A DNA stretch of 64,000 nucleotides from an uncultured Lachnospiraceae bacterium (GCA_910578345.1 CAJTRA010000014.1:29238-93237); one strand, 5' to 3'. Numbered from the stretch's first letter, positions 21,284-31,295 are shown. The notes: a model not told the origin generated them from the sequence alone. Made by a program: numbers and translations.

Positions 21284-22648
21284 TCAATGTCCCAGCATCT
21301 CCTCAATAAAGATCCCATATCCTCTCGTGGAATCCTGCACCAGCACATGTGTCACCGCTCCCACCAGCTTACCGTTCTGGATGATCGGACTGCCGCTCAT
21401 CCCCTGGATGATCCCGCCCGTCAGTGTCAAAAGCTTCTCATCTACCACCTGCACAACAATGCCTCTGTTGATATTTTCCCGGTCCAGATTTACTTCGACA
21501 ATTTCCACATCATAGAACTCCGGCTCTCCAGTGACGGAACAGATGATCTGTGCTGGTCCCAGTTCAATCTCCTGCTTCAAGGCAATCGGAATCGGCTCAA
21601 GAACGGACGCCATCCCCACTTCCGCATCACATACGCCGAAAATCCCCTCCTCAGTGTTCTCTGTGATCTCTCCAATCACATTATCGCTGTCATACTCGAT
21701 ATAGCCTGTCAATTCCCCCGGACTTCCATTGGATCCTCTGGTGATCCCGACAATCTCTGTCTTATACAGTGTCCCCTCCTCCAGGTTCATCAGAATGGAA
21801 GTATCCACATCGTTAATGCCATGTCCCAGCGCGCCGAAAGAGCTATCTGTATCCTCATAGGTCATCGTTCCAATTCCCTGCGCATTATCTCTGATCCAAA
21901 TTCCCATCTTCCATTCCTGGTTCTGATTCGTATCAGGTGTAACCATAACATCCGTTACTTCCCCATTCCGTTTGATGGTAAGTACCATATCTTCTCCCTC
22001 AGAGGCTTCCACCGTTCTGATGAAATGTTTCTTATTCTCCATCTCCTCGCCATTTACTTTCAGGATATAATCGCCCTTTTGGAGTGCATATTTCGCGGGT
22101 GATACCTTTTTTCCCCCACTGTTTTCAAATTCGCCGATTCCGACTACAAGGACGCCGTTTGTCTTCACATAGATACCAATTGGAATACCGGAAGGGATCA
22201 ACAGTTTATCCTGAATCACTTCTACATCCACATTTTTATATGGAATGATCCCAAATAACTTCAGATCCATCTGGTAAGTATCAATCTCATTTGCTCTGAC
22301 TCTTACGGTATGTGCAAAATTAACAGGAATACTTTCTACACGAGCTGCCACACTCTCCACTGCCTGATCCGATCCTTCTCTATCTTCCGCTCCTGTCAGG
22401 GAAGAAGCAGGCGCCGAGTCTTCCTCCGTGACCCGGTAGATCTCCCCCGAAACCGGGACCCGGAAATCTAACTCCTGCTCTACGCCGGCGCGTATTTTAA
22501 TGGTAGAGGGAATTTTGTCCCAATAGGCAAGATAGATATCCGCCGTAAGGGCGATCAGCGCTGCGGCCAGCACCAGATATAGAAAATTCCTGTATCTTCG
22601 TTCCTGCTGTTGTGTCATATCAATTAATCTGTTCAATTTGATAACCAC
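21284..22648 (-). CDS. spoIVB: SpoIVB peptidase
   Basis: 454 residues. SpoIVB is the forespore serine peptidase that triggers pro-sigma-K processing. It has one N-terminal membrane helix (about 22-42), a PDZ domain (about 140-235) and a C-terminal peptidase domain with GHG (H276) and GMSGSP (nucleophile S418). A Ser/Glu-rich linker lies at about 75-105. The start is a GTG with only a weak ribosome binding site; an ATG at 22618 is possible. The promoter seems to overlap the recN terminator. Confidence 0.93.
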   Translation of the reverse strand: MVIKLNRLIDMTQQQERRYRNFLYLVLAAALIALTADIYLAYWDKIPSTIKIRAGVEQELDFRVPVSGEIYRVTEEDSAPASSLTGAEDREGSDQAVESVAARVESIPVNFAHTVRVRANEIDTYQMDLKLFGIIPYKNVDVEVIQDKLLIPSGIPIGIYVKTNGVLVVGIGEFENSGGKKVSPAKYALQKGDYILKVNGEEMENKKHFIRTVEASEGEDMVLTIKRNGEVTDVMVTPDTNQNQEWKMGIWIRDNAQGIGTMTYEDTDSSFGALGHGINDVDTSILMNLEEGTLYKTEIVGITRGSNGSPGELTGYIEYDSDNVIGEITENTEEGIFGVCDAEVGMASVLEPIPIALKQEIELGPAQIICSVTGEPEFYDVEIVEVNLDRENINRGIVVQVVDEKLLTLTGGIIQGMSGSPIIQNGKLVGAVTHVLVQDSTRGYGIFIEEMLGH

Positions 22649-22670
22649 GCCTTTCTCTCAGTCTGTTAAC

Positions 22671-22704
22671 AAACGAAAAAGGACATACGCTAAGCATGTC
22701 CTTT
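22671..22704 (-). terminator. Intrinsic terminator after recN
   Basis: AAAGGACAT and ATGTCCTTT (22678-22686 and 22696-22704) form a 9-bp stem. On the minus strand TTCGTTTG continues the T-rich tail. It starts about 30 bases after the recN stop codon and ends 23 bases before the spoIVB start. Confidence 0.75.
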
Positions 22705-22705
22705 C

Positions 22706-22735
22706 TAGTATGTGAAAAATATTCGATTTTAATTT
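22706..22735 (-). promoter_or_regulatory. Candidate sigma-F/sigma-G promoter of spoIVB
   Basis: On the minus strand a CATACTA (22706-22712) matches the -10 of forespore sigma factors; AAATTA (22730-22735) at the right distance is only a weak -35. spoIVB is known to be forespore expressed. Transcription would start near 22699, inside the recN terminator hairpin. Confidence 0.4.
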
Positions 22736-24416
22736 AAGATTGTTTTGTTTTTCTTGCCAAATCTTTCATTTCTCTCGCGTTGTTCATCACATTCTCTGTG
22801 ATGCTGTCGCTTCCAAGCATTCTTGCCAGCTCTGCGACACTTTCCTCTTCCGCAAGTTCTCTGATATCCGTGACAGAGCGGTTTTGCTCTACTTTCTTCT
22901 CAATGCAAAAATGCTGGTCCGCCATCGCCGCAATCTGTGCCAGATGCGTAATACAGATCAACTGGTGCCCTTGCCCAAGAATTCCCATTTTCTCTGAGAC
23001 TTTCCAGGCAGTCTTGCCGCTGATTCCGGTATCGATCTCGTCAAAAATAAGCGTCTCAATCGCGTCCTTATCCGCCAGCACCGTCTTGAGCGCCAGCATG
23101 ATTCTTGAAAGTTCTCCGCCGCTTGCCACTTGAGACAATCCTCTAAGCTGCTCGCCCGTATTGGTGGAAATCAGAAACGTTACTTTATCAAACCCATTAC
23201 CGCTGATCATCTCCTCCGATGCCGCCACCTCAATTTCAAAAGCCACTTCCTGGAAATTAAGGTCTACAAGCGCTTTCCTCATCTCCTCTGCAAGCCTGGC
23301 CGCATTCTGGCTGCGGATCGCCGATATTTCAGCACAGACGGTAAGCGCTTTCTCCCTTAAAGTATCTGCACGTCTGCCAAGTTCCATACGATAGGCGTCA
23401 TAATCCCGGTATTTCTCCAACGTACTCTCCGCCTTTTCCCTATAGGCAAGGATCTCTTCTATTGTATTGCCATATTTTGTTTTTAAGTGATTGAGCAGAT
23501 TCAACCGCTTCTCTGTGCGGTCAAAAAGTGCGCCGTCAAATTCCAGCTCAGACAGATAGTCCGCCACACTCCTGTTATAATCATTGAGCAGACTGTCAAG
23601 ATCCAGCAGCTGCTGTTCAAACTCTCTCAGCGTTTCGTCATAGGAGGAAACCGATCTGATCTCCCGCAACGCCCGTCCCACATTGCCGCCCATTCCGCCT
23701 TCCTCATAGCCGCACAGCGCATGGGCGAGACTGACAGCCTCCTGGATCTTCTGCCCGTTGACAAGTTTCTGATACATCTGTTCAACTTCTTCGTCTTCTC
23801 CCAGCACAAGCGCCGCTTCCTCAATCTCCTGGCATTCAAATTCCGCCAGCGCCGCCTCTCTCTTCCTTGTCTCTTCATCCACTTCATTGCTGGATAACTC
23901 TGCTGCCGCTTTTCGATACTGATCATAGAGATCACGCAGAGCTTCTTTGTGGGCCGATAATGTTTCCCCCGCATAAGCATCCAAAATCTCTAACTGTTTT
24001 GCAGGCTGCAGCAAGGACTGATGTTCGTGCTGCCCATGGATATCGATCAATATTTCTGCCAGTTGTTTCAGTTGTCTGGCCGTCACAGTCTCTCCACACA
24101 CCTTACAGACACTCCGGCCTGGCATGATTTTGCGCTGCAGGATGATCTGTCCATCCTCCACCGGCAGTTCCAACTGCTGTATGGCTTCTAGCTGTTGCGG
24201 CTTCTCCACCGTAAAGACCAGTTCTACCAGCGCATATTCCGCCCCGGTCCGAATCATCTCCTTATCCGCTTTTGCACCCAATGCAAGATTGATCGATCCG
24301 ATAATAATTGATTTCCCTGCCCCCGTCTCTCCAGTAAGGATATTCAAGCCATCTCCAAAAGGAACCTCGATCTCATCAATCAAAGCCAGATTTTTCACAT
24401 GCAAACTTTGTAACAT
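22734..24416 (-). CDS. recN: DNA repair ATPase RecN
   Basis: 560 residues, an SMC-like protein for double-strand break repair. The N-terminal half-domain contains GETGAGKS (Walker A, about 30-37). A coiled-coil middle with a CKVCGE hinge-side motif and a C-terminal half-domain with SGGELSRIMLALK (signature) and LIFDEIDTGISG (Walker B) follow. Length is normal. It lies downstream of argR on the same strand, the usual Firmicute arrangement, and ends in its own terminator. Confidence 0.96.
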   Translation of the reverse strand: MLQSLHVKNLALIDEIEVPFGDGLNILTGETGAGKSIIIGSINLALGAKADKEMIRTGAEYALVELVFTVEKPQQLEAIQQLELPVEDGQIILQRKIMPGRSVCKVCGETVTARQLKQLAEILIDIHGQHEHQSLLQPAKQLEILDAYAGETLSAHKEALRDLYDQYRKAAAELSSNEVDEETRKREAALAEFECQEIEEAALVLGEDEEVEQMYQKLVNGQKIQEAVSLAHALCGYEEGGMGGNVGRALREIRSVSSYDETLREFEQQLLDLDSLLNDYNRSVADYLSELEFDGALFDRTEKRLNLLNHLKTKYGNTIEEILAYREKAESTLEKYRDYDAYRMELGRRADTLREKALTVCAEISAIRSQNAARLAEEMRKALVDLNFQEVAFEIEVAASEEMISGNGFDKVTFLISTNTGEQLRGLSQVASGGELSRIMLALKTVLADKDAIETLIFDEIDTGISGKTAWKVSEKMGILGQGHQLICITHLAQIAAMADQHFCIEKKVEQNRSVTDIRELAEEESVAELARMLGSDSITENVMNNAREMKDLARKTKQS

Positions 24417-24556
24417 TCTTTACACCCCCGCATACCGCAAGCCATGCTCGCGATACTGCACCAATAAAAGAGTCTGGAAGTTCTCTCCGGACATCCTCGC
24501 TCGTCGTCATAAGCGATCATGCAAATACATAATTGCCAGTACTCTACGGATCTGTG

Positions 24557-25009
24557 TTATTGTTCAATCATTCTTCTCAAAATATCCATCACCTGCGCCG
24601 CCGCACTTTCACTCCGCATAGCCATCATAATCGTATTATCTCCAGCGATACAGCCGACGATCTCCTCTATCTTTAACGCATCTACCGCCGCCGCCACAGC
24701 CATCGCCATCCCCGACACGGTCTTCATCACCAAAAGATTCTGCGCCAGGTCCATAGACACATATCCTTCCCGCAATACCCTGATATATTTATCTCCTAAA
24801 TGTGTTTCCTCCCGTGTAAAGGCAATATATTTCTGTCTGCCGCTTCCACCAGAGATCTTCGACAGCTTTAATTCCCTGATATCACGCGACACAGTGGCCT
24901 GTGTTACCTGATAGCCTGCATCTCTCAGTCTGTCCGCCAGTTCCTCCTGCGTTTCAATCTCATATTGTCCGATTAATTCGATTATTTTTTCATGTCTTTT
25001 CTTTTTCAT
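24557..25009 (-). CDS. argR: Arginine repressor ArgR
   Basis: 150 residues. The N-terminal winged helix contains TQEELADRLRDAGYQVTQATVSRDIRELKL; the C-terminal oligomerisation and arginine-binding domain contains GCIAGDNTIMMAMRS with the GDNT-type aspartate. ArgR controls arginine synthesis and breakdown genes. It lies between nadK and recN. I did not recognise a clear ARG box in its own upstream gap. Confidence 0.95.
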   Translation of the reverse strand: MKKKRHEKIIELIGQYEIETQEELADRLRDAGYQVTQATVSRDIRELKLSKISGGSGRQKYIAFTREETHLGDKYIRVLREGYVSMDLAQNLLVMKTVSGMAMAVAAAVDALKIEEIVGCIAGDNTIMMAMRSESAAAQVMDILRRMIEQ

Positions 25010-25123
25010 ATCCCTATTGTCTCATTACCTGTTTTCATTCTTGCATCTCCATGCCTTCCCGGACACAAATTCCGCTGAAAAGCAGGGTGCAAGAATTCCG
25101 TGGATGTTCTTCTCATACTTTTT

Positions 25124-25972
25124 CTATTCACTCATTTTCTTATGTAACACGGTCAGAAAGCTCTCTGTATTCAGCTTCAGGATGCCTGTCGTCTTATCCG
25201 CTCTGCGCACCACAACACTGTCCCCTGTCTGCAGACGGATCTGATAGCTCCCATCAAAACTGGCTTCCACCCTCTGCAGCCGTCCATCCTTGCCCTCCGG
25301 TATCTCTATCCTGATTTCGTCGTCAGGCGCCAGGACGATGCTTCTTGTATTCAGGGTATGCGGACAGATCGGCGTCATCAGAAGCAGCCTTGCCCCCGGT
25401 TCCACGATCGGACCGCCTGCCGACATATTATAGCCGGTAGATCCCGTCGGCGTCGCCACGATCATCCCGTCCGCACTATAACTGTTCAGAAACTGTCCAT
25501 TTACATAAATATGAAAGGACAGGACCTGCAGAGAACCACATCTGGATATCACAATATCATTCAGGGCAAAGTTCTCTTCTTCCACTCCCTGTTGATAAAC
25601 CTGTCCGACCAGCATCATTCTCTCTTCCTGTATGAACTGATCAGCCAGCAGTTTATCAAGCGCCTCGTCGATTGCTGCGATTTCCACCTCAGCCAGATAG
25701 CCCAGTGTGCCGAGATTTACGCCTAACAGTGGAAGATCCATGTCCATCATATTCCTGGCAGCGCGCAGAACTGTACCATCCCCGCCAAGGACCAGGGCGC
25801 ATGCCGCCTCTTCCTGCCCCTGCATCCTAAGCGGATGCCTTTCAGAAAAAGGTCTTGTATTATCTACATTAGTCACTGCTGCACCATGTGCTTCCAGATA
25901 TGCAGTTATCTTCCGGGTATAAAATCCTTCCGGATCCTTCACCTCATTTGCGATCAGATAAAAATGCTTCAT
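25124..25972 (-). CDS. nadK: NAD kinase
   Basis: 282 residues from the chosen ATG. The GGDGT motif, NEFAL-like NFALNDIV, and the TPTGSTGYNMSAGGPIV substrate loop are those of NAD kinases, which make NADP. In-frame starts exist at 25990 and 26017, but they would run into tlyA. The ATG at 25972 gives MKHFYLIAN, the common N-terminus, 7 bases after the tlyA stop. Confidence 0.94.
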   Translation of the reverse strand: MKHFYLIANEVKDPEGFYTRKITAYLEAHGAAVTNVDNTRPFSERHPLRMQGQEEAACALVLGGDGTVLRAARNMMDMDLPLLGVNLGTLGYLAEVEIAAIDEALDKLLADQFIQEERMMLVGQVYQQGVEEENFALNDIVISRCGSLQVLSFHIYVNGQFLNSYSADGMIVATPTGSTGYNMSAGGPIVEPGARLLLMTPICPHTLNTRSIVLAPDDEIRIEIPEGKDGRLQRVEASFDGSYQIRLQTGDSVVVRRADKTTGILKLNTESFLTVLHKKMSE

Positions 25973-25979
25973 GATATCA

Positions 25980-26873
25980 TTATGCCTCATCCAGAGCGTT
26001 ATGTGCCTCCTCCACAACCGGCAGGATCATGGCATCCATCTGCCCGCTGTACGTTATTCCGCTCTTTTCCTCCAGAATCTGGCGAAGTAAGTTTTCCGCA
26101 GACGCTTCGGACAACTCCAATATCTCCTCCGTAATATCGCTTTTCTTCTCCAGATAAAGCAGATACTCTATATTGCCCTCCGGCCCCTTGATCGGCGAAT
26201 ACGTAAGGCCTTTATTCTCAAAACCGATCAGATCCGCATAATCAACCACTTTACGAATAACTTCCCCGTGTACTGCCGGATCCCGAACGACGCCTTTCTT
26301 GCCCACTTTCTCTCTGCCTGCCTCAAACTGCGGTTTGATCAGACATACCATATGCCCCTGTTTCCTCAACAGATTCCTGGCCGGGATCAGAATCTTCGTC
26401 AAAGAAATAAATGAGACATCCACGGAAGAAAAGTCGATCTCCTCTCCAATGTCTTCCGCCTTGACGTAACGGAAATTCGTCTTCTCCATACAGACGACTC
26501 TCTCGTCACTGCGCAGTTTCCAATCTAACTGTCCGTGCCCTACATCAATGGCATATACCCGGTCTGCGCCGCTTTGCAGCATACAGTCTGTGAAACCGCC
26601 TGTAGAAGCTCCGATATCCATGCATACCGCATGTGTGAGCGCGATCGGAAACTGTGCCATCGCCTTCTCCAGTTTCAGTCCCCCGCGGCTTACATATTTC
26701 AGGCCGCTTCCCTTGATCTCAATATGAATCTTATTTTCGTCAAATGTTGTCCCGGCCTTGTCCTCCCGCTGTCCATTCACGAAGACATTTCCCGCCATCA
26801 AGACCGCCTTCGCCTTCTCTCTGGATGGCGCAAGCCCCTGTTTTACCAGAATGACATCGAGTCTCTCTTTCAT
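25980..26873 (-). CDS. tlyA: TlyA-family rRNA 2'-O-methyltransferase
   Basis: 297 residues. An N-terminal S4 RNA-binding domain (residues 1-60, RLDVILVKQGLAPSREKAKAVLMAG) is followed by an FtsJ-type methyltransferase with the SAM loop DIGASTGGFTD. TlyA methylates 16S/23S rRNA at cytidines. The C-terminus carries an extra acidic tail of about 35 residues beyond the fold. It is the fourth gene in the isoprenoid/repair operon. Confidence 0.92.
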   Translation of the reverse strand: MKERLDVILVKQGLAPSREKAKAVLMAGNVFVNGQREDKAGTTFDENKIHIEIKGSGLKYVSRGGLKLEKAMAQFPIALTHAVCMDIGASTGGFTDCMLQSGADRVYAIDVGHGQLDWKLRSDERVVCMEKTNFRYVKAEDIGEEIDFSSVDVSFISLTKILIPARNLLRKQGHMVCLIKPQFEAGREKVGKKGVVRDPAVHGEVIRKVVDYADLIGFENKGLTYSPIKGPEGNIEYLLYLEKKSDITEEILELSEASAENLLRQILEEKSGITYSGQMDAMILPVVEEAHNALDEA

Positions 26874-26962
26874 CTGTTTTGCCCGCCATGATTCTATCCG
26901 TTACGCTCCACAGGAAAACTGCTGTCGTAACGAATCTCTCCCAAATAGCTTCCAGCCTCTTC

Positions 26963-28831
26963 TTATTCTGTCAAGGATACGTAGTGCGTCAGAATCCTCT
27001 TCACGATTGAATCTGCATCAATCCCAATTTCACGCTTAAGAAGCTCCACATTGCCATGTTCTACATATTCGTCCGGGATCGCTATCGTAAGAACCTGAGC
27101 CGCCGCCCCAATCTCATCCACATAGCTTCTTACCTTCTCGCCATAACCACCGCTTGCTACATTCTCTTCCATTGTCACAATCAGCTTATGCTCTGCGCAA
27201 GCCGCGCGGACTGCCTCTTCATCGATCGGTTTCACGAACCGCGCATTGACAAGCGAGCAGGAATACCCTCTGTCTTTAAGCTGTTCCCGTACTTCGAGCG
27301 CCACTTTCACCATACTGCCTACTGCAAAAAGAATGATATCTTCTTCTTCGTAAATGGCCTCGCTCCTGCCAAATACAATAGGCGCCCGGTTATCTTTAAG
27401 CCCGTCAAACGCTTCTCCTCTCGGATAGCGAATGGCGATCGGCATCGCCGACGCAAGCGCAAATTTCATCATATCAGAAAGCTCCCATTTATTCTTGGGC
27501 GCCATAATATGCATATTCGGTATCGAAGACAGATAGGAAAGGTCGAATATGCCCTGGTGCGTCTCTCCATCACTTCCTACCAGTCCGGCCCTGTCGATCG
27601 CAAAAATCACCGGCAGATTCTGCAGACACACGTCATGCAGAATCTGGTCATAAGCCCTCTGCAAGAAGGAAGAATAAATCGCTACGATGGGACGAAGCCC
27701 TCCAGCTGCCAGCCCTGCCGCGAATGTCACCGCATGTTCCTCCGCGATCCCTACATCAAAGAACCGGTCCGGGTACATATTGCGGAAACGTTTCAATCCA
27801 GTACCGTCCGGCATCGCTGCCGTGATCGCCGCCACTTTCTCTTCCCGCTGCCCTAGCTTACACATAACCGTGGAAAAGATATCCGTATAGTTGGCCTTGC
27901 TCTGGGGTTTGCTGGGAATGCCCGTCTCGATGTCAAATGGTTCCGCCCCGTGGAATCTGGCTGGATGCCGTTCTGCCGGTGCATACCCCTTCCCCTTCTG
28001 GGTAATAACATGCAGAAGCACTGCTCCCCTGATCTTCCTTGCCTCGCCGAGAAGATGCACCATTGCCGAAATATTATGTCCGTCTACCGGTCCCAGATAG
28101 GTAATACCCATATCTTCGAAAAACATGCCCGGCACCACCAGATGCTTAAAACTGCTCTTCGCACGCCTGATCTGATTGACTACTTTATCCCCATAGGACT
28201 TGCCTAAAAGAGACTTATAGACCCCTTCTTTCAAATCCAGATACATATCCGCTGTCCTGATATTATTTAGATACTTCGAGACGCCGCCCACATTCTCGGA
28301 TATAGACATGTTATTGTCATTCAATACAATGATGAAATTCGTTTCCAGCCGGGAGGCATTGTTGAGCGCTTCGTATGCCATTCCCCCCGTCAGAGAACCA
28401 TCTCCGATCACAGAAACAATCGTGTTCTTTCCCCCCTGGATATCTCTCGCCTTAACCATACCCAGCCCAGCGGAGATCGAGGTCGAGCTATGGCCTGTAT
28501 CAAAGCAGTCACACGCACTCTCCTTACGCTTCGGGAAACCGCTCATACCGCCGAATTTGCGCAGATTAACAAATCCGTCTCTTCTGCCTGTCAGAATCTT
28601 ATGGGTGTAGGACTGATGCCCAACGTCCCAGATAATCTTATCCTCCGGCAAATTCAAAAAAAGATGCAGCGCCATTGTCAATTCTACCGCTCCAAGATTG
28701 GAGCCCAGATGACCTCCTGTCTCGCTGATGGAATGAATCAGGAACTCTCTGATCTCCTGCGCTAATACACCGTAATCACTCTCTGCGATCTGTTTAATGT
28801 CATTCGCCTGCTCGATCTTCTCTAAAAGCAT
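26963..28831 (-). CDS. dxs: 1-deoxy-D-xylulose-5-phosphate synthase
   Basis: 622 residues. Dxs joins pyruvate and glyceraldehyde 3-phosphate, the entry step of the MEP isoprenoid pathway. GHLGSNLGAVE and GDGSLTGGMAYEALNN bind thiamine diphosphate and Mg; the transketolase domains 2 and 3 follow (GIAEEHAVTFAAGLA). Two upstream in-frame ATGs overlap the GGAGGG ribosome binding site, so the ATG at 28831 is used. It follows ispA by 43 bases. Confidence 0.97.
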   Translation of the reverse strand: MLLEKIEQANDIKQIAESDYGVLAQEIREFLIHSISETGGHLGSNLGAVELTMALHLFLNLPEDKIIWDVGHQSYTHKILTGRRDGFVNLRKFGGMSGFPKRKESACDCFDTGHSSTSISAGLGMVKARDIQGGKNTIVSVIGDGSLTGGMAYEALNNASRLETNFIIVLNDNNMSISENVGGVSKYLNNIRTADMYLDLKEGVYKSLLGKSYGDKVVNQIRRAKSSFKHLVVPGMFFEDMGITYLGPVDGHNISAMVHLLGEARKIRGAVLLHVITQKGKGYAPAERHPARFHGAEPFDIETGIPSKPQSKANYTDIFSTVMCKLGQREEKVAAITAAMPDGTGLKRFRNMYPDRFFDVGIAEEHAVTFAAGLAAGGLRPIVAIYSSFLQRAYDQILHDVCLQNLPVIFAIDRAGLVGSDGETHQGIFDLSYLSSIPNMHIMAPKNKWELSDMMKFALASAMPIAIRYPRGEAFDGLKDNRAPIVFGRSEAIYEEEDIILFAVGSMVKVALEVREQLKDRGYSCSLVNARFVKPIDEEAVRAACAEHKLIVTMEENVASGGYGEKVRSYVDEIGAAAQVLTIAIPDEYVEHGNVELLKREIGIDADSIVKRILTHYVSLTE

Positions 28832-28874
28832 AATACCCTCCATCATGCAATCTCCAAAAACCGCACGATCTTCT

Positions 28875-29834
28875 CTATTTCTCTCTGTAAATCAACTGCC
28901 GTACCAACTCTTCCAGAAACAGGTTCCGGCGCGGAAATGAAGCCAACGTCTTCACCGCCTCCTCAGAAAGTCTCTCTACCTGCCTCTTCGATTCCTCCAG
29001 TCCATGTACTGCCACATAGGTAAGTTTATGGTTCTTCTCGTCGCTTCCTACCTGTTTGCCAAGCACTTCCAGAGAACTTGTCACATCCAGAATATCATCC
29101 TGAATCTGGAAAGCAATGCCAATCTTATACGCGCATTTCTCTAAGGCAGCTACTTCCTCCTTAGACCCTCCTGCCAGGGTTCCGCCGATCGCCATCGCTG
29201 CCTGGATCAAGGCCGCGGTCTTATGCTCATGGATATACATAAGCATGTCCTCTGTCACCTCTGTATCAGGCTTCTCCGCCTCCAGGTCCGCGCACTGCCC
29301 GCCGATCATACCGTCAATCCCGGCCCGATAGGACAGAATCTTCATGGAATCTGCCACTTTGCGAAATTCTTCTATTGTTTCTGCGCTGTCAAAGGCACGC
29401 GACGCTGTCTCAAAGGCATAGTTGAGAAGCGCATCTCCCGCCAGGACAGCCATCCCCTCGCCGTAGACCACATGCGTCGTCTTGCGCCCTCTGCGGTATT
29501 CATCATTATCCATCGCCGGAAGATCGTCATGCACCAGAGAATAATTGTGGATCATCTCCAGCGCTGCCATGAACAATGGCATGGCCCGGTCAATCAAGGC
29601 AGGCTTCCTCTCTGATTCCGGTATCTTCTGTTCTCCATAAATACCGGCAGTCTCTGTAAATAGCGCCGCGCTTTCAGCCATGATCATCGGCCGCAGACGT
29701 TTCCCTCCTGCCAGGATTGCATAATTCATAGCCTCCGCCACCCTGCGCCGATAGCCCTCCTCCTGGGGAAGATAACGGCGTAAGACCGCCTCTATCGCTT
29801 TTATTTTCTGTTCTGATTCTTCCTTAAAATTCAT
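28875..29834 (-). CDS. ispA: Farnesyl/geranylgeranyl diphosphate synthase (short-chain polyprenyl synthase)
   Basis: 319 residues. Both aspartate-rich motifs are present: DDLPAMDND (first) and DDILD (second), with GGKRLRP binding isopentenyl diphosphate. It makes farnesyl (or similar) diphosphate for undecaprenyl and quinone lipids and works directly with Dxs in the next gene. An insertion of about 20 residues after SAALFTETAGIYG is somewhat longer than in E. coli. It overlaps xseB by 11 bases. Confidence 0.93.
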   Translation of the reverse strand: MNFKEESEQKIKAIEAVLRRYLPQEEGYRRRVAEAMNYAILAGGKRLRPMIMAESAALFTETAGIYGEQKIPESERKPALIDRAMPLFMAALEMIHNYSLVHDDLPAMDNDEYRRGRKTTHVVYGEGMAVLAGDALLNYAFETASRAFDSAETIEEFRKVADSMKILSYRAGIDGMIGGQCADLEAEKPDTEVTEDMLMYIHEHKTAALIQAAMAIGGTLAGGSKEEVAALEKCAYKIGIAFQIQDDILDVTSSLEVLGKQVGSDEKNHKLTYVAVHGLEESKRQVERLSEEAVKTLASFPRRNLFLEELVRQLIYREK

Positions 29835-30048
29835 CTAATCCACCATTCTCATTGATCTTGAGTACTTTCTTCTCTACCCTGTCAATCGCATCATTACAGC
29901 GTTGTAACAGCTTCATTCCTCTGTCATATTCCCGAAAAGATTCCTCCAGCGTTATCTCCTCCGTCTCCAGATGCGCGATCACTTCCTCGATCTGCACAAA
30001 CGATTCCTCCAGAGAAAACTCCTGTTTTTCCTGTTCTGTATTATTCAT
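29824..30048 (-). CDS. xseB: Exodeoxyribonuclease VII small subunit
   Basis: 74 residues, helical, with the XseB core FVQIEEVIAHLETEEITLEE and FREYDRGMKLLQRCNDAI. It binds the XseA coiled coil to form the exonuclease VII complex. It overlaps both xseA upstream (8 bases) and ispA downstream (11 bases), so translation is coupled. Confidence 0.95.
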   Translation of the reverse strand: MNNTEQEKQEFSLEESFVQIEEVIAHLETEEITLEESFREYDRGMKLLQRCNDAIDRVEKKVLKINENGGLDEF

Positions 30049-31285
30049 CCCTGTAAGACACCTTTCCCTTCGTCTGCAGCTCTGCGCTCTGCTTTCCTAC
30101 GATCTGCGTCAAAAGCTTACCATCCTTTACATAGATTGTCACGCCGTCTCCCACTGCTGCCTGCCTGATCGAAGTGACTGTCCTTCCCTGCCCATCCGAC
30201 ACATAAGCATATCCCTGGTTCAACTTACCGAGCGGGGACAACCCCTTCATCTGCTCCACATAAAGAGCCAGCCTGTGCCGGCTGTCTTTCAGACGATCCT
30301 CCATCAGGTTCTGTAAACGCTCCTCCAGGGACAGCGCCTGTGTTCTCTTGCTGCGGATCGTATTTAAGGGACTCAGATACTGCATTCTGATTGCATATTG
30401 GCCGGCTGCCTGCCTGTACTGCCGGATCGTCCGTCTGCAAAGATGCTGCATGGTATAGGCATACTCTGACAGCCTGTCCTGTATCTGTTCCATATCATAA
30501 ACCGCCAATTCTGCCGCTGCCGATGGAGTTGGCGCCCGAAGGTCCGCCACAAAATCAGCGATCGTCGTATCTGTCTCATGTCCAACCGCAGAGATCACCG
30601 GAATCGTACAGTCAAAAATCGCCTGTGCTACTATTTCCTCATTAAATGCCCACAAATCCTCAATAGATCCGCCGCCTCTGCCCACAATGATTGTATCGAC
30701 TCCCATACGCTCCATGGCATGAATGCCGTTCACGATACTGGCCGGAGCCGCTTCTCCCTGTACAATCGCCGGGTACAAAATAATCTGGACATATGGATTC
30801 CGTCTGCCGGCAATATTGATGATGTCCCTCACCGCCGCACCCGTGGCGGCTGTCACGACGCCGAGCGTCTGGATATATTTCGGAATCGGCTGCTTATACT
30901 GCTGCGCAAACATGCCCCGCTCTTCCAGTTCCTGTTTCAGTCTCTCATATTTCTCATAGAGCGCGCCTGCCCCGTCAAGCTGGATCTGCCTGGCATATAG
31001 CTGGTACTTGCCATCCCGCTCATAGACATCAATGCTGCCGCTTACGATAATCTGCTGTCCCTCCATCATCCTGAACGAGAGACCTGCACGGTTTGATGCA
31101 AACATAACGCATGCTATTGTCCCTTTTGCATCCTTTAATGTAAAATAAATATGTCCAGAGGAATGGTATTTGCAGTTACTTACTTCGCCCTTAACCATAA
31201 TTGACTGCAACATATAATCCTGCGTGAACATATTTTTGATATAAGAATTAATCTGTGCAACTGTATATACATTCTGCATAGGAAC
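30041..31285 (-). CDS. xseA: Exodeoxyribonuclease VII large subunit
   Basis: 414 residues. An OB fold at the N-terminus (about 1-100, with VKGEVSNCKYHSSGHIYFTLKD) binds single-stranded DNA; the catalytic domain contains GRGGGSIEDLWAFNEE and GHETDTTIADFVADLRAPTPSAAAE. A coiled coil and C-terminal GYAYVSD repeat region follow. Upstream in-frame sequence overlaps nusB and lacks a good site; the ATG at 31285 lies 10 bases after the nusB stop. Confidence 0.95.
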   Translation of the reverse strand, partial: VPMQNVYTVAQINSYIKNMFTQDYMLQSIMVKGEVSNCKYHSSGHIYFTLKDAKGTIACVMFASNRAGLSFRMMEGQQIIVSGSIDVYERDGKYQLYARQIQLDGAGALYEKYERLKQELEERGMFAQQYKQPIPKYIQTLGVVTAATGAAVRDIINIAGRRNPYVQIILYPAIVQGEAAPASIVNGIHAMERMGVDTIIVGRGGGSIEDLWAFNEEIVAQAIFDCTIPVISAVGHETDTTIADFVADLRAPTPSAAAELAVYDMEQIQDRLSEYAYTMQHLCRRTIRQYRQAAGQYAIRMQYLSPLNTIRSKRTQALSLEERLQNLMEDRLKDSRHRLALYVEQMKGLSPLGKLNQGYAYVSDGQGRTVTSIRQAAVGDGVTIYVKDGKLLTQIVGKQSAELQTKGKVSYRDE

Positions 31286-31295
31286 ACCTGACCGT

